This document shows, piece by piece, positions 10,501-21,360 of a DNA stretch of 64,000 bases. The notes beneath the pieces were generated by a model. That model was not told the origin of the DNA, searched no databases, and saw only the letters and a program-made list of their open reading frames with translations. The stretch comes from Astropecten irregularis (taxonomy: Eukaryota > Echinodermata > Asteroidea > Paxillosida > Astropectinidae): the NCBI GenBank assembly GCA_963971285.1, contig OZ020262.1, forward strand, positions 7,101,036-7,165,035, given 5' to 3'. The position numbers and the translations under genes were made by a program. Each line of letters begins with the position of its first letter. Position 1 is the first letter of the stretch.

Positions 10501-13500
10501 GTAGCAAATTTGTCGTGATTTTTGGAGGGTAATATCAGACCCATGTTGTTTAACTTGTGTAGGGATTTCGTCAACATTCTGGTGGCTGCTGTTTCGTTCA
10601 CGAGCGCTCTTGGGTCGTTGCTGGCGTTTTCCGAGACCACGTTGATTATAGGTGGGGCTGCTCTACACGGCACGTTCTGCGTGTGGCCCCTGGTCTACGG
10701 TGCAGTGCTGTGTCCGCTGCTATGGCTAGGAACGCCAAAGGATTTCTGGTGAGTTGAAGCACCACAAGGCCGCCAAAACCATTCTACAGTTGGCTGAAAG
10801 GAATTATTACTGCGGAGAAGTGTTTTGATCAAAGGCCGCGAGGTTCATCAACCCAAAAGTCTGAACCATTATCCAGAATATGTAGACTCACTAGAACATC
10901 TTCCTTTGTAATATAGGATTTTAGAAGATACCCTGCTAGTAATTGGTGTAGGATGACATCACAAACACAATGATCATTGGTGATGAAAGGGTGACATTTC
11001 TGAGGGGGAAACACGGGGGTGCGCCAATTTTTCAAGGGGGTCACCGGAGACAATGAAGTGAACGTAGGCAATTGTTGGGAAGGGGCACAATATCCATTGC
11101 AAACATGTGCACTTATAGGTTTAATACGCAACTCCTTGGAGCCAAAGGAAGCATTATAGGATTTGCAAATAATTATGTGCGTTTTGGCTGAATTTGGTAC
11201 TAAACAGAAGTGAATGTCTTAAACTTCCTTACAAACGTTGTTTCATGTACCTTGTTACGTTTTGTTCATCTGGATAGCAGAAATACGGGCAAAATAATGT
11301 TGCCCCCTCCGAAAATTGTCCCCCTGCCAATAAATCGTTCGGACGAACGATCTTTTTAAAACCAAATCTTGATTTCCTTGAAAAATCCAGCAAACCATTT
11401 CCCATGGTGACTGTTTGCACTGTTTACGAAATTTTGAGTCCATTTTCTGTCGTCTCAAACTCAATAATTTGTTTTTGGAGACCTTGCAAATAATGTACGC
11501 TGCCTTTAAGCACTAAAAAATTGCTTACCACAAAATATCTTGCTGAATAAAACAAACCACAAACATTCCATTTGATATTCATGGTCAACGCACAACAGCC
11601 AATTGTCACAAGTGATGCACAACACCGTGTGGAAATTTGGTTGTTAACCCTGTTTTTATTAAGTTGGAATTTTCATGGTTAGCAATTTTTGTGTGCTAAG
11701 CAGTAAGCAGGGCCGTGAAATTGGCCCCTGGTGATTACTCATAATCATGTTGTGCTGTAGGTGGGTCATGGTCACCAGTTTCGTCACAGTTTTGGTAGCT
11801 ACTATCTTGATCACCATCGACATCGGTGTCTCCGGCGTTACGGAGATCACAGACTCCGGCCTGCTCACCGGTACCCCTGCTCCCGACGCCGGGGGGCCCA
11901 GGGAGAGCAATACGCTTCATCTGGTCGAAATAGCCGGCACTCTGATCTGGCTCATGGGCCTGCACGGCAGCTTCCCTACGGTGCAACAGGACATGCAACA
12001 GCCGCAGAGTTTCGGCAGAGCAGTGGTCCTGGCAGCTGTTTGTAAGTTTGAATATTAATGCCTAGTTTAATGCATGTACATTTCCGTGTACACATAATTC
12101 ACAAAATTACGTATCATTTTTTAATGTTCATTTTTTATTTAATGATATCTGTTTACTGATCACGAATTATGGGCGTTTAAATTGGTACCAGCTGAATTTA
12201 TAAATGTTATACCAGTAATGAATGCGTACAGAACTGCAAAAACAAAACAAAAAACTCATGTTTTTAATTGTTCTGTTTTTCAAAAACAAACAAACATGAA
12301 TATCGATTTTGTTGAACAAAAGTAACGATTGGAATTAAAGACAAACAAACAAACATCGACCACCATTTTGTATCCATTTCAGTCACGTTCCTATTGGCCG
12401 CACCGGTGTTTCTTGCCTCGGTCATAGTCTACGGAAGCACACTCACTGACGTCACTGGTGACGCAAGCGTCCTCACATTGCTCCCAGATGGCGCCCTCAA
12501 GTCCATCTCGGCCGTCCTCATGTTGGGTCATCTGGGCGGCTGCGTCTTGCTTCTCAATAACCCGCTCTTTCAGTATCTGGAAGAGGTCCTGCATATACCT
12601 TCTGGTAAGGACGGGCTGTCAAGCTGATGTTCCTCTTTAACATCACGTGACCACGTGACGTAACTTGGAGAAAGAGAATCTAATATAATGTTTGTATTAT
12701 AAACAATGATAATGCATAGAAGAAAATAAATCCAAGTTGGTTCTTTATATTAAATACGGAGCTCCACGAGTGCCATTCCACTTATCCAGATAACCACGTA
12801 ATTTATCTCGCCAAGTCGACTTTTGGAGTGGTAAAAGTCGTCTTGTCTCAATAATTATCTCAACAAGATGACTTTTAGGGAAAACAAAAAGTCGGCTTAT
12901 CCTGATAAGTATAACCTCAGTTTTATTAAGGTCTTTAGAAGGTTAACTATCAGGACAAGTCGACTTCCTTCTTTCAGTAAGTCGTCTTGGTGAGATAAAT
13001 TATCAGGATATGTCGACCTCTTAGTTTCACTAAGTCATCTTGTACGAATAAATGATCTCTATAAGTCGACGTTTAGGGCTTAATAAGTCGACTTGGTGAG
13101 ATAGATTATGTGGTTATCTGGATAAATGGAATGGCACTCGTATAAATTGGCCAAGTAAGGCCACTGTGTATGTAATTGGATATTTATTGATTATATCATT
13201 TTTTTCACTTCTGAAGATTTCAGTTGGAAGCGAGTGGTGCTACGCACTTCAGTCCTATTAGCTCAAGTTTTCATCCAAGAGACCATTCCACACTTTTCCC
13301 TGGTAACCGCAATAACTGGTGGCCTGATGACACCTGTGCTGGTATTCATCATGCCATGTGTATGTTATCTGCGCCTACGAAATGAAACATGGTGTGTATG
13401 TATTTATGTATCAGCATAATATTATAATTATACCTCCATTGTATTGCTTACCTCCCCGGCCCCGACCCTGTGTATATTGTTGTGACACAGATGTGGGATG

Positions 13501-14583
13501 GTTCTGTGTATTCACACGATCAATGCCCTTGGAAAAACAACCCCCATTGTATGAGTTGTGCAGACTGAAAAGGCCGTGAATTTATACAAAACCTGAAAGG
13601 AAGTCAGGTCATATTTTGGTATTTTGTATAATTATTTCGTCGTCTATTACACTGGCAAAGCAGTGGGGAAAAACTGGAGCTGCTTAACCACCCAAATTTG
13701 CCTAAGCACCAAAACCTCAGGTAAATGAAATCTGTATGCCAGCCAAAACTCCTTGTGAATGTTATGCTCAGCAAACTATGTCCAAATACAAGTCAAAAGC
13801 AGTAAAACATCACATGAAAATTTGGTTGGCAATCCTGTTTGTTCAAGGAAAACTTTTCACGCTTAGGAAAATTTTGTGCTTAAGCAGCTCTATGAAATAT
13901 TGACCCCTGCACTTGCACTTGACAAATTGCACTTGACAAATTCAGTAAAATACTCAAATGCATTCTAATAGAAAATCAACACACAACTTACTGATGGGAA
14001 AAGTACAATACATGTACATGTATTAGCATAGTCAGTAGTCACACAGTAGTACGGTGACCTTGTTATGCCATGGTTGGGTAAGTCCGCCATACGTGCACTA
14101 TGAAACCAACTTGACTCGTAAAATAAGCATAATATAAAGTGTCCTCTCTTCACAGGCAAGTTATAAAAAAAAGTAATTAACTAGTGGCAATCAAAAGTCG
14201 AGGACACAACTTTGATGGGCAAAATAACTTAGTCAAACTTAGTCACAATACGGATCAGAGCAGAGCAGCAAACAACAGATTGTACATGCCCTTAAAAAAC
14301 CTTGGAAAATATGAAAAAAAATTCACTAAAGCATACACGATATATAGGGATTACGGGAATTCCTATTGCAGTTGCAACGCACTCAAACAGCGTTCGTATT
14401 TTCGTTTGGTTTTTGTCCCTCAGGCGAAATTCCGTGCTGGAAACAGCCGTCTGCCTCCTCATCATCGGACTGACACCGGTTGCCATGGTCGTCATCCTGT
14501 TCGTGACGGGATCAAACATGATACATGGGGGCACGGTTTTCACGGCGCCATGCTACGTCAACGCCACCGCAGCTCGCATTTGA
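7502..14583 (+). CDS. AAAP-family amino acid transporter, copy 2 (complete)
   Basis: Complete paralogue of the gene at 433-4554, 469 aa. Exons: 7502-7633, 8346-8442, 9373-9529, 10563-10748, 11761-12041, 12383-12604, 13217-13391, 14424-14583. All junctions are GT-AG and the frame closes exactly. Start: ATG at 7502 (MEVRNM); an in-frame ATG at 7517 is an alternative. The first exon encodes an acidic, polar cytosolic tail (LFDECTEDEQEDVT). The membrane part begins in exon 2 (FWQTAISISGGSAGYGFL). Family marks are HPYGAIGYEAFGPW, WLGTPKDFWWVM, NNPLFQYLEEVLHIP, FSWKRVVLR and VFIQETIPHFSLV. Exons 4 and 8 have exactly the lengths of copy 1 (186 and 160), and all shared intron phases agree. The C-terminal sequon PCYVNAT is kept. 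No pseudogene signs. The substrate is unknown; a proton-coupled amino acid carrier is the family expectation. Confidence 0.9.
7943..8317. repeat. Foldback element with TTAA ends
   Basis: The left end TTAAAGGGATGGTACAGAAT and the right end TTCTGTACCATCCCTTTAA are inverted repeats of about 23 bp with one mismatch. TTAA at both ends is the target duplication of piggyBac-type elements, so a piggyBac-like non-autonomous element is possible. It occupies most of intron 1 of AAAP copy 2 and ends 28 bp before exon 2. Parts of its interior resemble sequence at 8950-9290 and 9790-10150. Confidence 0.75.
8551..8793. repeat. GGCCAATTTCAT foldback family, subtype B
   Basis: Begins GGGGCCAATTTCATAAAAC, ends TTTTATGAAATTGGCCCC, about 240 bp. 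Its interior carries CTTAGCACAAAAATGTC and a TGATATTCATGATCAGTGA block. It lies in intron 2 of AAAP copy 2. Same subtype: 11500-11730, 18216-18461, 37834-38075, 56629-56871. Confidence 0.85.
9552..9774. repeat. Foldback element, GGCTAGGCTTGG family, second copy
   Basis: Left arm GGCCTTTACGAAATGGGGCT, right arm AGCCTAGTTTCGTAAAGGCC. The middle contains GGACCAATCCCTTCGTTTC. It is homologous to 868-1077 and lies immediately after exon 3 of AAAP copy 2. Copy 1 carries its element before exon 3, so the two insertions are independent. Confidence 0.75.
11500..11730. repeat. GGCCAATTTCAT foldback family, subtype B, 5'-eroded
   Basis: The interior (CTTACCACAAAATATCT; TTGATATTCATGGTCA) and the right end (GGCCGTGAAATTGGCCCC) match subtype B. 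The left terminus is mostly gone (GCTGCCTTTAAGCAC). It sits about 30 bp before exon 5 of AAAP copy 2. Confidence 0.7.
12765..13141. repeat. 377-bp foldback element with internal AAGTCGACTT motifs
   Basis: Arms of about 57 bp start ACGAGTGCCATTCCACTTAT on the left and end with the complement ATGGAATGGCACTCGT, about four mismatches. The interior carries many GTCGAC/AAGTCG blocks in both orientations. It lies in the intron before exon 7 of AAAP copy 2. No second copy in this window and no open frame. Confidence 0.85.
13665..13907. repeat. GGCCAATTTCAT foldback family, subtype A, degraded
   Basis: The core CTGCTTAACCACCCAAATTTG, the TGTTATGCTCAGCAAAC block and the right end GCTTAAGCAGCTCTATGAAA identify subtype A. 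The terminal GGCC is mutated at both ends. Located in the last intron of AAAP copy 2. Confidence 0.7.
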
Positions 14584-15778
14584 CTGATGCGACGGCTGTT
14601 GTATGTGATTGAAAAACGAGCCACGGCGGAGGAAACCAAATCACTGGGAAGACGGACTTGGGACTTTCCAGAACTTCGACTTAAGAAGGAAACTACGGAT
14701 CCTGATCAAGTTTGTAAATTGTAAGCCGGGCACTAAGTGTTGGTCTAATATGCCAACAAAGCATATCTTTCCAAACAGAATGCCACAGCAATTTATTATG
14801 ATATCGAAACCAGAGCTTCAGCCTAGAAAAATATAATAAGCCCCAACCACCCACTTAAAAGGAAATACTTCACCAGAAGCCTAACCCCACTCAATAACGT
14901 GTTCTCTATTCCGATTCTAAGTGGAAATCTTGGCCATAGTGTATGGCTATAGACCTTACTCACAATGCATCCATCCTGCATTCGATGCAGTGCAATCAAA
15001 CCGAGGCTTGGATTCAAAATAGCCTGGTACCCGTTTTCTTTTTAGAATTGGTGTTATCTTTTCCAAAGGGTATACAAGGAAGGTGACAAGATGGATGCGC
15101 CATGAACAAGGCGTATACAGTAATTCACTGTCCATTCCTGTCTCAACGTGCAAAGCCTTTAAGTCTTCAAACATTATACTTGACATGCTAAACCCGGGCG
15201 GTAACAAGATCATAATAATAATTAATAATCATAACCATAAATAACAATGACTAATGTAATGCAAACAGGAAATTGGTGGAAGATGTGCCCAGATTGTGTG
15301 ATTATGATCTACTTAAGTAATCGGAATAATTATACAAACTCTAGCCGTTTCTCTCAAACGTTTTCAAAACACAGATTCGAAATTAATTAATCAATTAGTT
15401 GATGAATGAATGAATGAATTAATTAATTTGTCTCTGTCTAGATCGTAAGACTGGCCCCTGGAATTGTCCAAAATGCTCCATTCTTCTGTCATTCTGACAT
15501 TTCTAAAAACATATTCGGATCGCTTCATCAAAGCAGTTTATCAAGCCTTACGACTCGATCGTTATTCGAGTTATGAAGCATAACCCATCGTAAGTCCTTA
15601 CGATTAATAGAAAGTTACGATGAGTTATGTTTTACATGAAACAACCAGTCCATGTATATAAGAGAATGCAAATGAATGAATTTATAAAGTAAAGCATAAT
15701 ATATTTTAGAAAGAAATAAAGCCTCGGTGGAATAGTTAAAATACAGATGCATTCTTTGGGAATTTAGGGGCTGGACAT
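14584..15778. other. Convergent intergenic region between AAAP copy 2 and PTER
   Basis: It holds the 3' flanks of two genes that point at each other. Within it, 14950-15110 is the inverse of a sequence at 18110-18222 (landmark ATTCATGGCGCATCCATTTTG and CACCAATTCTAAAAAG), i.e. a dispersed repeat. 15405-15425 is an (AATG)n tract, and 15540-15640 is part of the ATCGTAACT foldback family. An AATAAA occurs near 15714 on the plus strand. I see no gene. Confidence 0.6.
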
Positions 15779-18700
15779 TCATTTGAAGGTCAGCCAGGTG
15801 CGGGGATTGTCCACCGTGATCTTGTCAATGGCCTCTTGGGACAGTCCGGCCACTAGCATCTTCGGCAGGACGTTGAGGGCGATATGGGAGAAACCATGAC
15901 CACCGTACTTCATCTGCGATCGAAAACACAAGACATGAGTGGTAAATGTTAAATCGTATTAGCCTTGTAAAGTATTACTAGCATTTTTTTGTATTTATTT
16001 ATTTATTGAAAAGTACACAAAGAAACATTGACTGGGGCGTGACTCGGACCAGCGACCCAATACCGTACCTGCGCTTTACCAATTGAGCTATCAATTGTTG
16101 GTGGTGTCCCTAATGGTCAATTATTTTAGTTCGTTTGGCAGTCCGAAGCCATGAAACCACGCACATACCACTATATCCCAAGGATCATTTTAAGATACGT
16201 GCAGCAATTCTGCAACCATTGGTAACAGTATGGGGATCACTCAAAGATGATGCAGCCTTTTTAACATGTTTTTGTACTATGGTTAGTATAAGTTATCACA
16301 TTTTCATATCATTTTAATTAAGACAGCATAATTACACAGTTTGTATTTGATATACATGTAATTAATTACTTGTAATTTATTTGTTGATAATGTACATGTT
16401 GGGTTTTTTAATGAGCTGTCCAAACACAATGCAATTGATACAATAAAGTATTTTGAATTGAATTGAATTGAATTGAATTGAAAGACGAGTCTGCTGATCA
16501 GAGAACCTTGCTGGGACAGGGACTGACGAGAACCAGTCTAAAGGCACATGAACGACCCATTATGTTCGATGACTCACCGGATTCAACCCAAGCTATTTTC
16601 AGCAAACACTAAAAATGACTAACAACTTACTTTACTGGTTTTGATTTCCGTACTAGATTTCATTCTAAAGCCCATTTTGTGATGACTGCCAAATTTACTA
16701 TTTCATGTTCCTTTTCGTCCAAAAAGTTTGAAAGCACCATAAAGCTATATTAAAATTAATTAATTAATTAATTCAATTTTAATAAAGCTCTATCTGTGGA
16801 AAGCACAGACTTTTTACTAAATTAAAGTAGCCTTCTGAGGGCGCTTTCCACAAACAAGGTCGGCCATCTTGTTGAGCCAAGTTAATCGTCCAAAAATAAA
16901 ATGCATGTGATTCTTGAAAGGAGTTTTGAAAACTTGTACGCACCAGCTGCATCTTTCGGTGCACATCGTGAGAGATGACAACCTTGTCCCCAAAACCTTC
17001 CTCTACCAGTATCTTGATCAGGTTTATTCGCTGGATGTCACTTGGGAGGGCTATTTTCTCGTCGTACTGGTAGTACGAAACTTCAGTCCCGAAAAAGTCG
17101 AACTCTAGATAGCCTCCCATTTCTGCAAACTCCAAGACTTGCTCACGATTGAACAAGCATCCTGGTTGATACAAAGTGGAACCGAGATAGGACAGCTTTA
17201 ATTCGAAAATTCCCTCCTGGAAACAAGTCTATAATCTGCATTTTCTTCGTATGTTACTTACGGTCGATGTGCGACATGACGATTTGACTGGCCTCTCCTC
17301 CAGCCTCCTGGAGTACCCGTAGACATTGAGCGGGTGATGTTGGCAGCCTACCCGGGTGGATTAGTACGGGACAGCCTAGCTGAGCATGAGCTTCCGCTGT
17401 AGCTTGCAGAACCTTCTTCTCATTTGCTAACCAGAAGAAAAAACGGCAAAAGGCTCTTAATCACCTCCAAAACATCCACAGAATATACTTCAACTTGAGG
17501 GTAATTTATCGATAATTCAAATTCATATAAATACTGTGTGATGTGCCAAATGTAGATTGCAATTGGATTTACACAAGTAAACGATGTTTTACCTTGCACC
17601 AAACGCTTTTCAAGAATGTATATACCACACAAACCCTAATGCTGAATTTTGAACGTTTTTTTTTCAGCGACCGTTTAAGAGAGAAAGTTCCTCACGAGGT
17701 AAATCATTCGAGCATCCCACTTCTCCTATAACTCCACATTTGTACTTTGTCCCGTCGGCTCCTGCGGTTATCTCATGGACCATGCCCTCTACTATCTCCT
17801 CCTTGCTCATGGTGTTCATCTCTGGAGGATGGGTGTGGCCAAGATAGTAGCCTTCAGAGGAGTAAACAAAACACAAACCAATAAAACATCTAACGTAATA
17901 GACCTTTCTTGTATTTACAAACACTGGCCTGTGGTTGGCATGGGCGGCCAAAGGTTGCAAATCATTTCATCTTCTTGACAGACGCCGTGACCAACTTCAA
18001 CGTTTTTGTATATAAACTTTCCATATCTGTACAAAATACATAGCAGCATTGCTTGTGTTGTTTCCATTACATTCAGTCATATCGTTTAATGTTTATGAAA
18101 GACATGGGCATAGGCCTTATTCATGGCGCATCCATTTTGTCACCTTCCTTGTATACCCTTTGTAAAATATAACACCAATTCTAAAAAGAAAAACGGGTAC
18201 CAGACTGTTTTGAATCCAATTTCACGGCCCTGCTTAGCACAAAAAAATGGCTAACCATGAAATTTCTGTCTTAATAAAAACAAAAACAGGATTATTATAA
18301 CAACCAAATTTCCATGTGATGTGTATGACTTGTGTGATTGTTTTTTGGCTGTTGTTCGCTGACCATGAATATCAAATATTTAATGGTGGTTTGTTTCATT
18401 GAGCAAGACATTTTGTGCTAAGCAATTTTTGGTATGCTTAACAGCTCCATGAAATTGGCGCCAAATGCCAATGAATTATGCTTACCTCCACCGGCAATGA
18501 CGTTAATCCCACTCTCTTTAGACAACTCGGCAAGCTCCGTCAGATTGCGTCCAATTCCGAGTGTGGTCGCCTCCACTAAAGACTTGTATCCATTCTCACG
18601 AAGGAATTTCAACTCGCCTAACACGTCTTTCTGCACTGTCTTGAGTTCGAGGTTGGCTAAGCAAGAATACCTGCCAACAACAATCCACGAAAATCAATGA

Positions 18701-21360
18701 TTCATTTTGTTTTTCTAAATTTGAGTTTGCAAGCAGTTTACTTTTAATTTTAGAACATCACCGAAAAGGTACCTCAACTTAATATTTTAAAACAAAACAA
18801 AACAAAACCAAAACAAAACAAACAGCAGACCTACAATTTAAACATTACAAAACATATTTTTAATCTTGATCTATCATTGGAAATGAACATTTAAAAAGAA
18901 TAGAACTTAATTTCGTCTTAAGTAACTTTTTTCATATAAGTTTGCATTATTTTGCGTAAACCCAGACGAATTCTTATTATCGACCAATCAGAGCCCGCGT
19001 CTTATAAAACTTCGGCGCGTCGTCATAAGAAAATGGCGGCGCCCACTAACTTCGCACGGCGAGGAAAACGTGCGACGGAACTTGGCCTGAAAATGGCGAG
19101 AAACGGACAATTACACTTTACAGCTGAATGTGGAAGCGACCCGTGGCTGCGTGGCATCAAACACTGAGTAGAAGTATTCGCTGGTTCCTAAACCGACATT
19201 ATTTTATTGAAAAGCTGGGTTTTTTTTACGAACGGATTTCACAGCGAGTTCGCATGAGGTCGGCCGTGATAAAGTTAGCTCATCCGGCCACAGTTTGGAA
19301 ACAACCGGTGGACAATGGACATTACCCATGGAGTGACAATTACCAGAAGCCAGAGGACCCAGGCGAATGTGGACGATAAGCAGTGTAAGCGATTTAAATT
19401 ATTTTACGTAATCATTCTTTATACATTAATTTAATGATAAGCAAAAATGTAATACTATTAAAAAGTATTATAGTCTATAGAGTATAGTAAATAGTAACGC
19501 TATACACAGATACATGCATATAACATAAAACTGTTGTACTGTACTTTTGTGGCTTAAACAGTTGCTATGAAAAACGTTATCACAACAGAATTTTGTTGTA
19601 TTTGAAAACTAAACAAAAAGGCACAAAGAGAAAAATAATTTTATGTTAAGAAAGTAGTAAATAGTGGGTTATGATAATTGAAATTGGACTGAATTTGTTT
19701 TTTCCGTACTGACTGAGGCAATCTCAGCTTTCTGTAGTAGCGTAGACTAGTTCCTGCTTATGTAAGTTTTCCCCTAATGTGTACATGCAGCGCCCTACCG
19801 ACAAGAATTGTTTCTGAGCATGCACATAATTAACTTATTATTATATTAGTAATGATTATTATTAATCTGTGAGTGTCAGCATAATGAGCCTTATTATACT
19901 AAACTCATCAATTACCATGGGAATAAATTAATCCGATCACACATGACTTACGGATAACGGTGTATCCACCACAGGTTCTCGATAGTAAGTGGCAGGTTGA
20001 TGTTATCCTTGTACTTGGCAGGTGGCTGTGCAAAGCATGAGGTGTACTCCAAGTTGAGATGTTCGTGGGTCAGGGTGAGCCCAAGCTCCGAGGGCTCAAT
20101 GGCACCCAGCACTGCACGTGAAAACAAATCAATTCGCAGGCTTAATACACAATACACATAGTCATTATATAATTATAGGCCTAATAATACTTTTGTACAC
20201 TAGGTTGTCTTTAAAGGTGATATCATACAGTGGCGGATCTAGCTTTTTGTTAAGGGGGGGGGGGGGGGGGGTTTACCCGGAGTGAAGTTTTGTAGCCAGG
20301 CACTGCGAGGGCGGGTGGGGGTAGGTTTATGGTCAACCCCCCCACCCCCCCCCCCCCCCCGTTTTGGTTTTTCTTTTGGAAATGGAGAAACCTTGGAGAT
20401 GAATAACCCAGTTTCTAAATACAATGTACCTTTCACTTGTCAGTCGGGAATGTGAAGTCATGGCTCATTGATTCGCGGCGTACACTCATACAATATGACC
20501 CAATTACAATATGCGTCTAGACATACTTTATAATATTGATCATGTAAATGTTAATGTAGCAAGGTTCAAGTACTATGTTTATATTTGTTTGTGCTGTACA
20601 GTATGGTGTGCAGCCTTGCTTGTCTGCCCGGGCCTTTCATGGTGGGGGAGCGATCAGGCCAGGCATCGCAGCGTGGCAATTGGCTATAAATGCTCCGTCC
20701 ACATTATATAGGCCAAGGGAGGTCCACACACACATAATTCTGCATTAGGCCAAAAAAAAAATTGTTGTGTTGCCCTCAAGTGGAAAAATAAAAATTTTGG
20801 GTCGGTCGGTCGATTTTCATTTATTAATTTTTTTTTTGCCGACTTTCAAACATTTAAGAATAAATACAGGATGTATGGTCACCAGGGCTTATAAATCAAC
20901 GGTCTTGGGTCGTTTTGAGGAGACACGCTTTTTTACTGCTAAATCTTACATTTTCTATCAAAAATGGTGAGTTTTTATACTTTAGGACTCGGAGAAAAAA
21001 AAAATCCCGACGCAAGGTTTTGGCATTTTACGGTCGGTCGCTGAGGGCAACACAACAAATTTTGTTTTGGCCTTATCCCTCCCTGAACTGTGTATGACTA
21101 TCCATGCATCACTACCGTCTCGCGGCCCGGCCCCTCGTTCCGGCATCCATGGTGTGATGTGGAGGCCTACCCGTACCGGGGCCATGGAGGTACCTCCATT
21201 GCCTACCACATTGCAATGGCTCAAGCATGAGGCATGGTCTAGGGTGGCAAACCCTGTACTTGTAGGATAGCATTAATCAACAAAGTCATCAGCATTACTG
21301 CTTATTAGTTATAAAATACTCACCCGTTTGAATTTTACCGCTTAGATTGCTCGCCATCAT
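15779..21360 (-). CDS. PTER: PTER, phosphotriesterase-related amidohydrolase
   Basis: Zinc-dependent amidohydrolase of the PTER family, recently linked in mammals to hydrolysis of N-acetyltaurine to taurine and acetate. Seven exons in transcript order: 21324-21360, 19952-20111, 18486-18670, 17696-17851, 17262-17426, 16944-17161, 15779-15913. Total 351 aa; the human protein is about 349. All phases agree. Start: two adjacent in-frame ATGs at 21360 and 21357 ([12 protein letters not shown]). Metal and catalytic marks are all present: THEH in exon 2 (residues about 27-30), GEVGCS glutamate in exon 4, LIHPGR and SHIDR in exon 5, and SHDVH aspartate in exon 6. The C-terminus NPRTWLTFK matches the family ending. 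Exon 4 uses a donor inside a possible longer frame (CCTC|GTGAGG), needed for phase and supported by the match [13 protein letters not shown]. Function is predicted by family; substrate is not tested here. Confidence 0.95.
15990..16126 (-). mobile_element. tRNA-derived SINE (diverged)
   Basis: On the minus strand this reads an A-box-like AGCTCAATTGGTAAAGCGC and a degenerate B box. Flanking blocks ATTGACT and TTGGTGGTGTCCCTAATGG match the better-kept copy at 52245-52368. It lies in the last intron of PTER, inverted. Confidence 0.6.
16455..16482. repeat. (AATTG)n microsatellite
   Basis: Five or so tandem AATTG units in the last PTER intron; a separate (AATT)n tract follows at about 16755-16772, next to exon 6. 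Confidence 0.85.
18216..18461. repeat. GGCCAATTTCAT foldback family, subtype B (next to PTER exon 3)
   Basis: Begins CCAATTTCACGGCCCTGC and ends AGCTCCATGAAATTGGCGCC. It ends 24 bp from the splice donor of PTER exon 3 (18486), so the element forms the very start of that intron. A separate repeat shared with 14950-15110 abuts it at 18110-18216. Confidence 0.8.
20221..20460. repeat. hAT-like end with poly-G/poly-C tracts
   Basis: CAGTGGCGGATCTAGC at about 20228 resembles a hAT terminal repeat, followed by a long G run and then C runs at 20338-20360. I could not find a matching opposite end, so this is either a one-ended fragment or has diverged. The homopolymer runs may also be affected by sequencing error. 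In PTER intron 1. Confidence 0.5.
20740..21065. repeat. Inverted repeat around TTGTTGTGTTGCCCTCA / GAGGGCAACACAACAA
   Basis: GTTGTGTTGCCCTCA at about 20763 is repeated inverted at about 21042-21058 (TGAGGGCAACACAACAAAT). GGTCGGTCG and CGGTCGGTCG lie just inside each arm. About 300 bp in total, in PTER intron 1; probably another non-autonomous element. No open frame of note. Confidence 0.65.

Noticed and set aside
13217..13579. Alternative end of AAAP copy 2 by reading past exon 7
   Set aside because: Read-through removes the last two helices and the conserved PCYVNAT tail, whereas the TG|GTGTGT donor restores the frame used in copy 1.
17420..17960. Longer PTER exon 4 ending in LSLLNGR
   Set aside because: Using the CCTC|GTGAGG donor gives the family sequence [10 protein letters not shown] in the next exon; the longer reading breaks phase.
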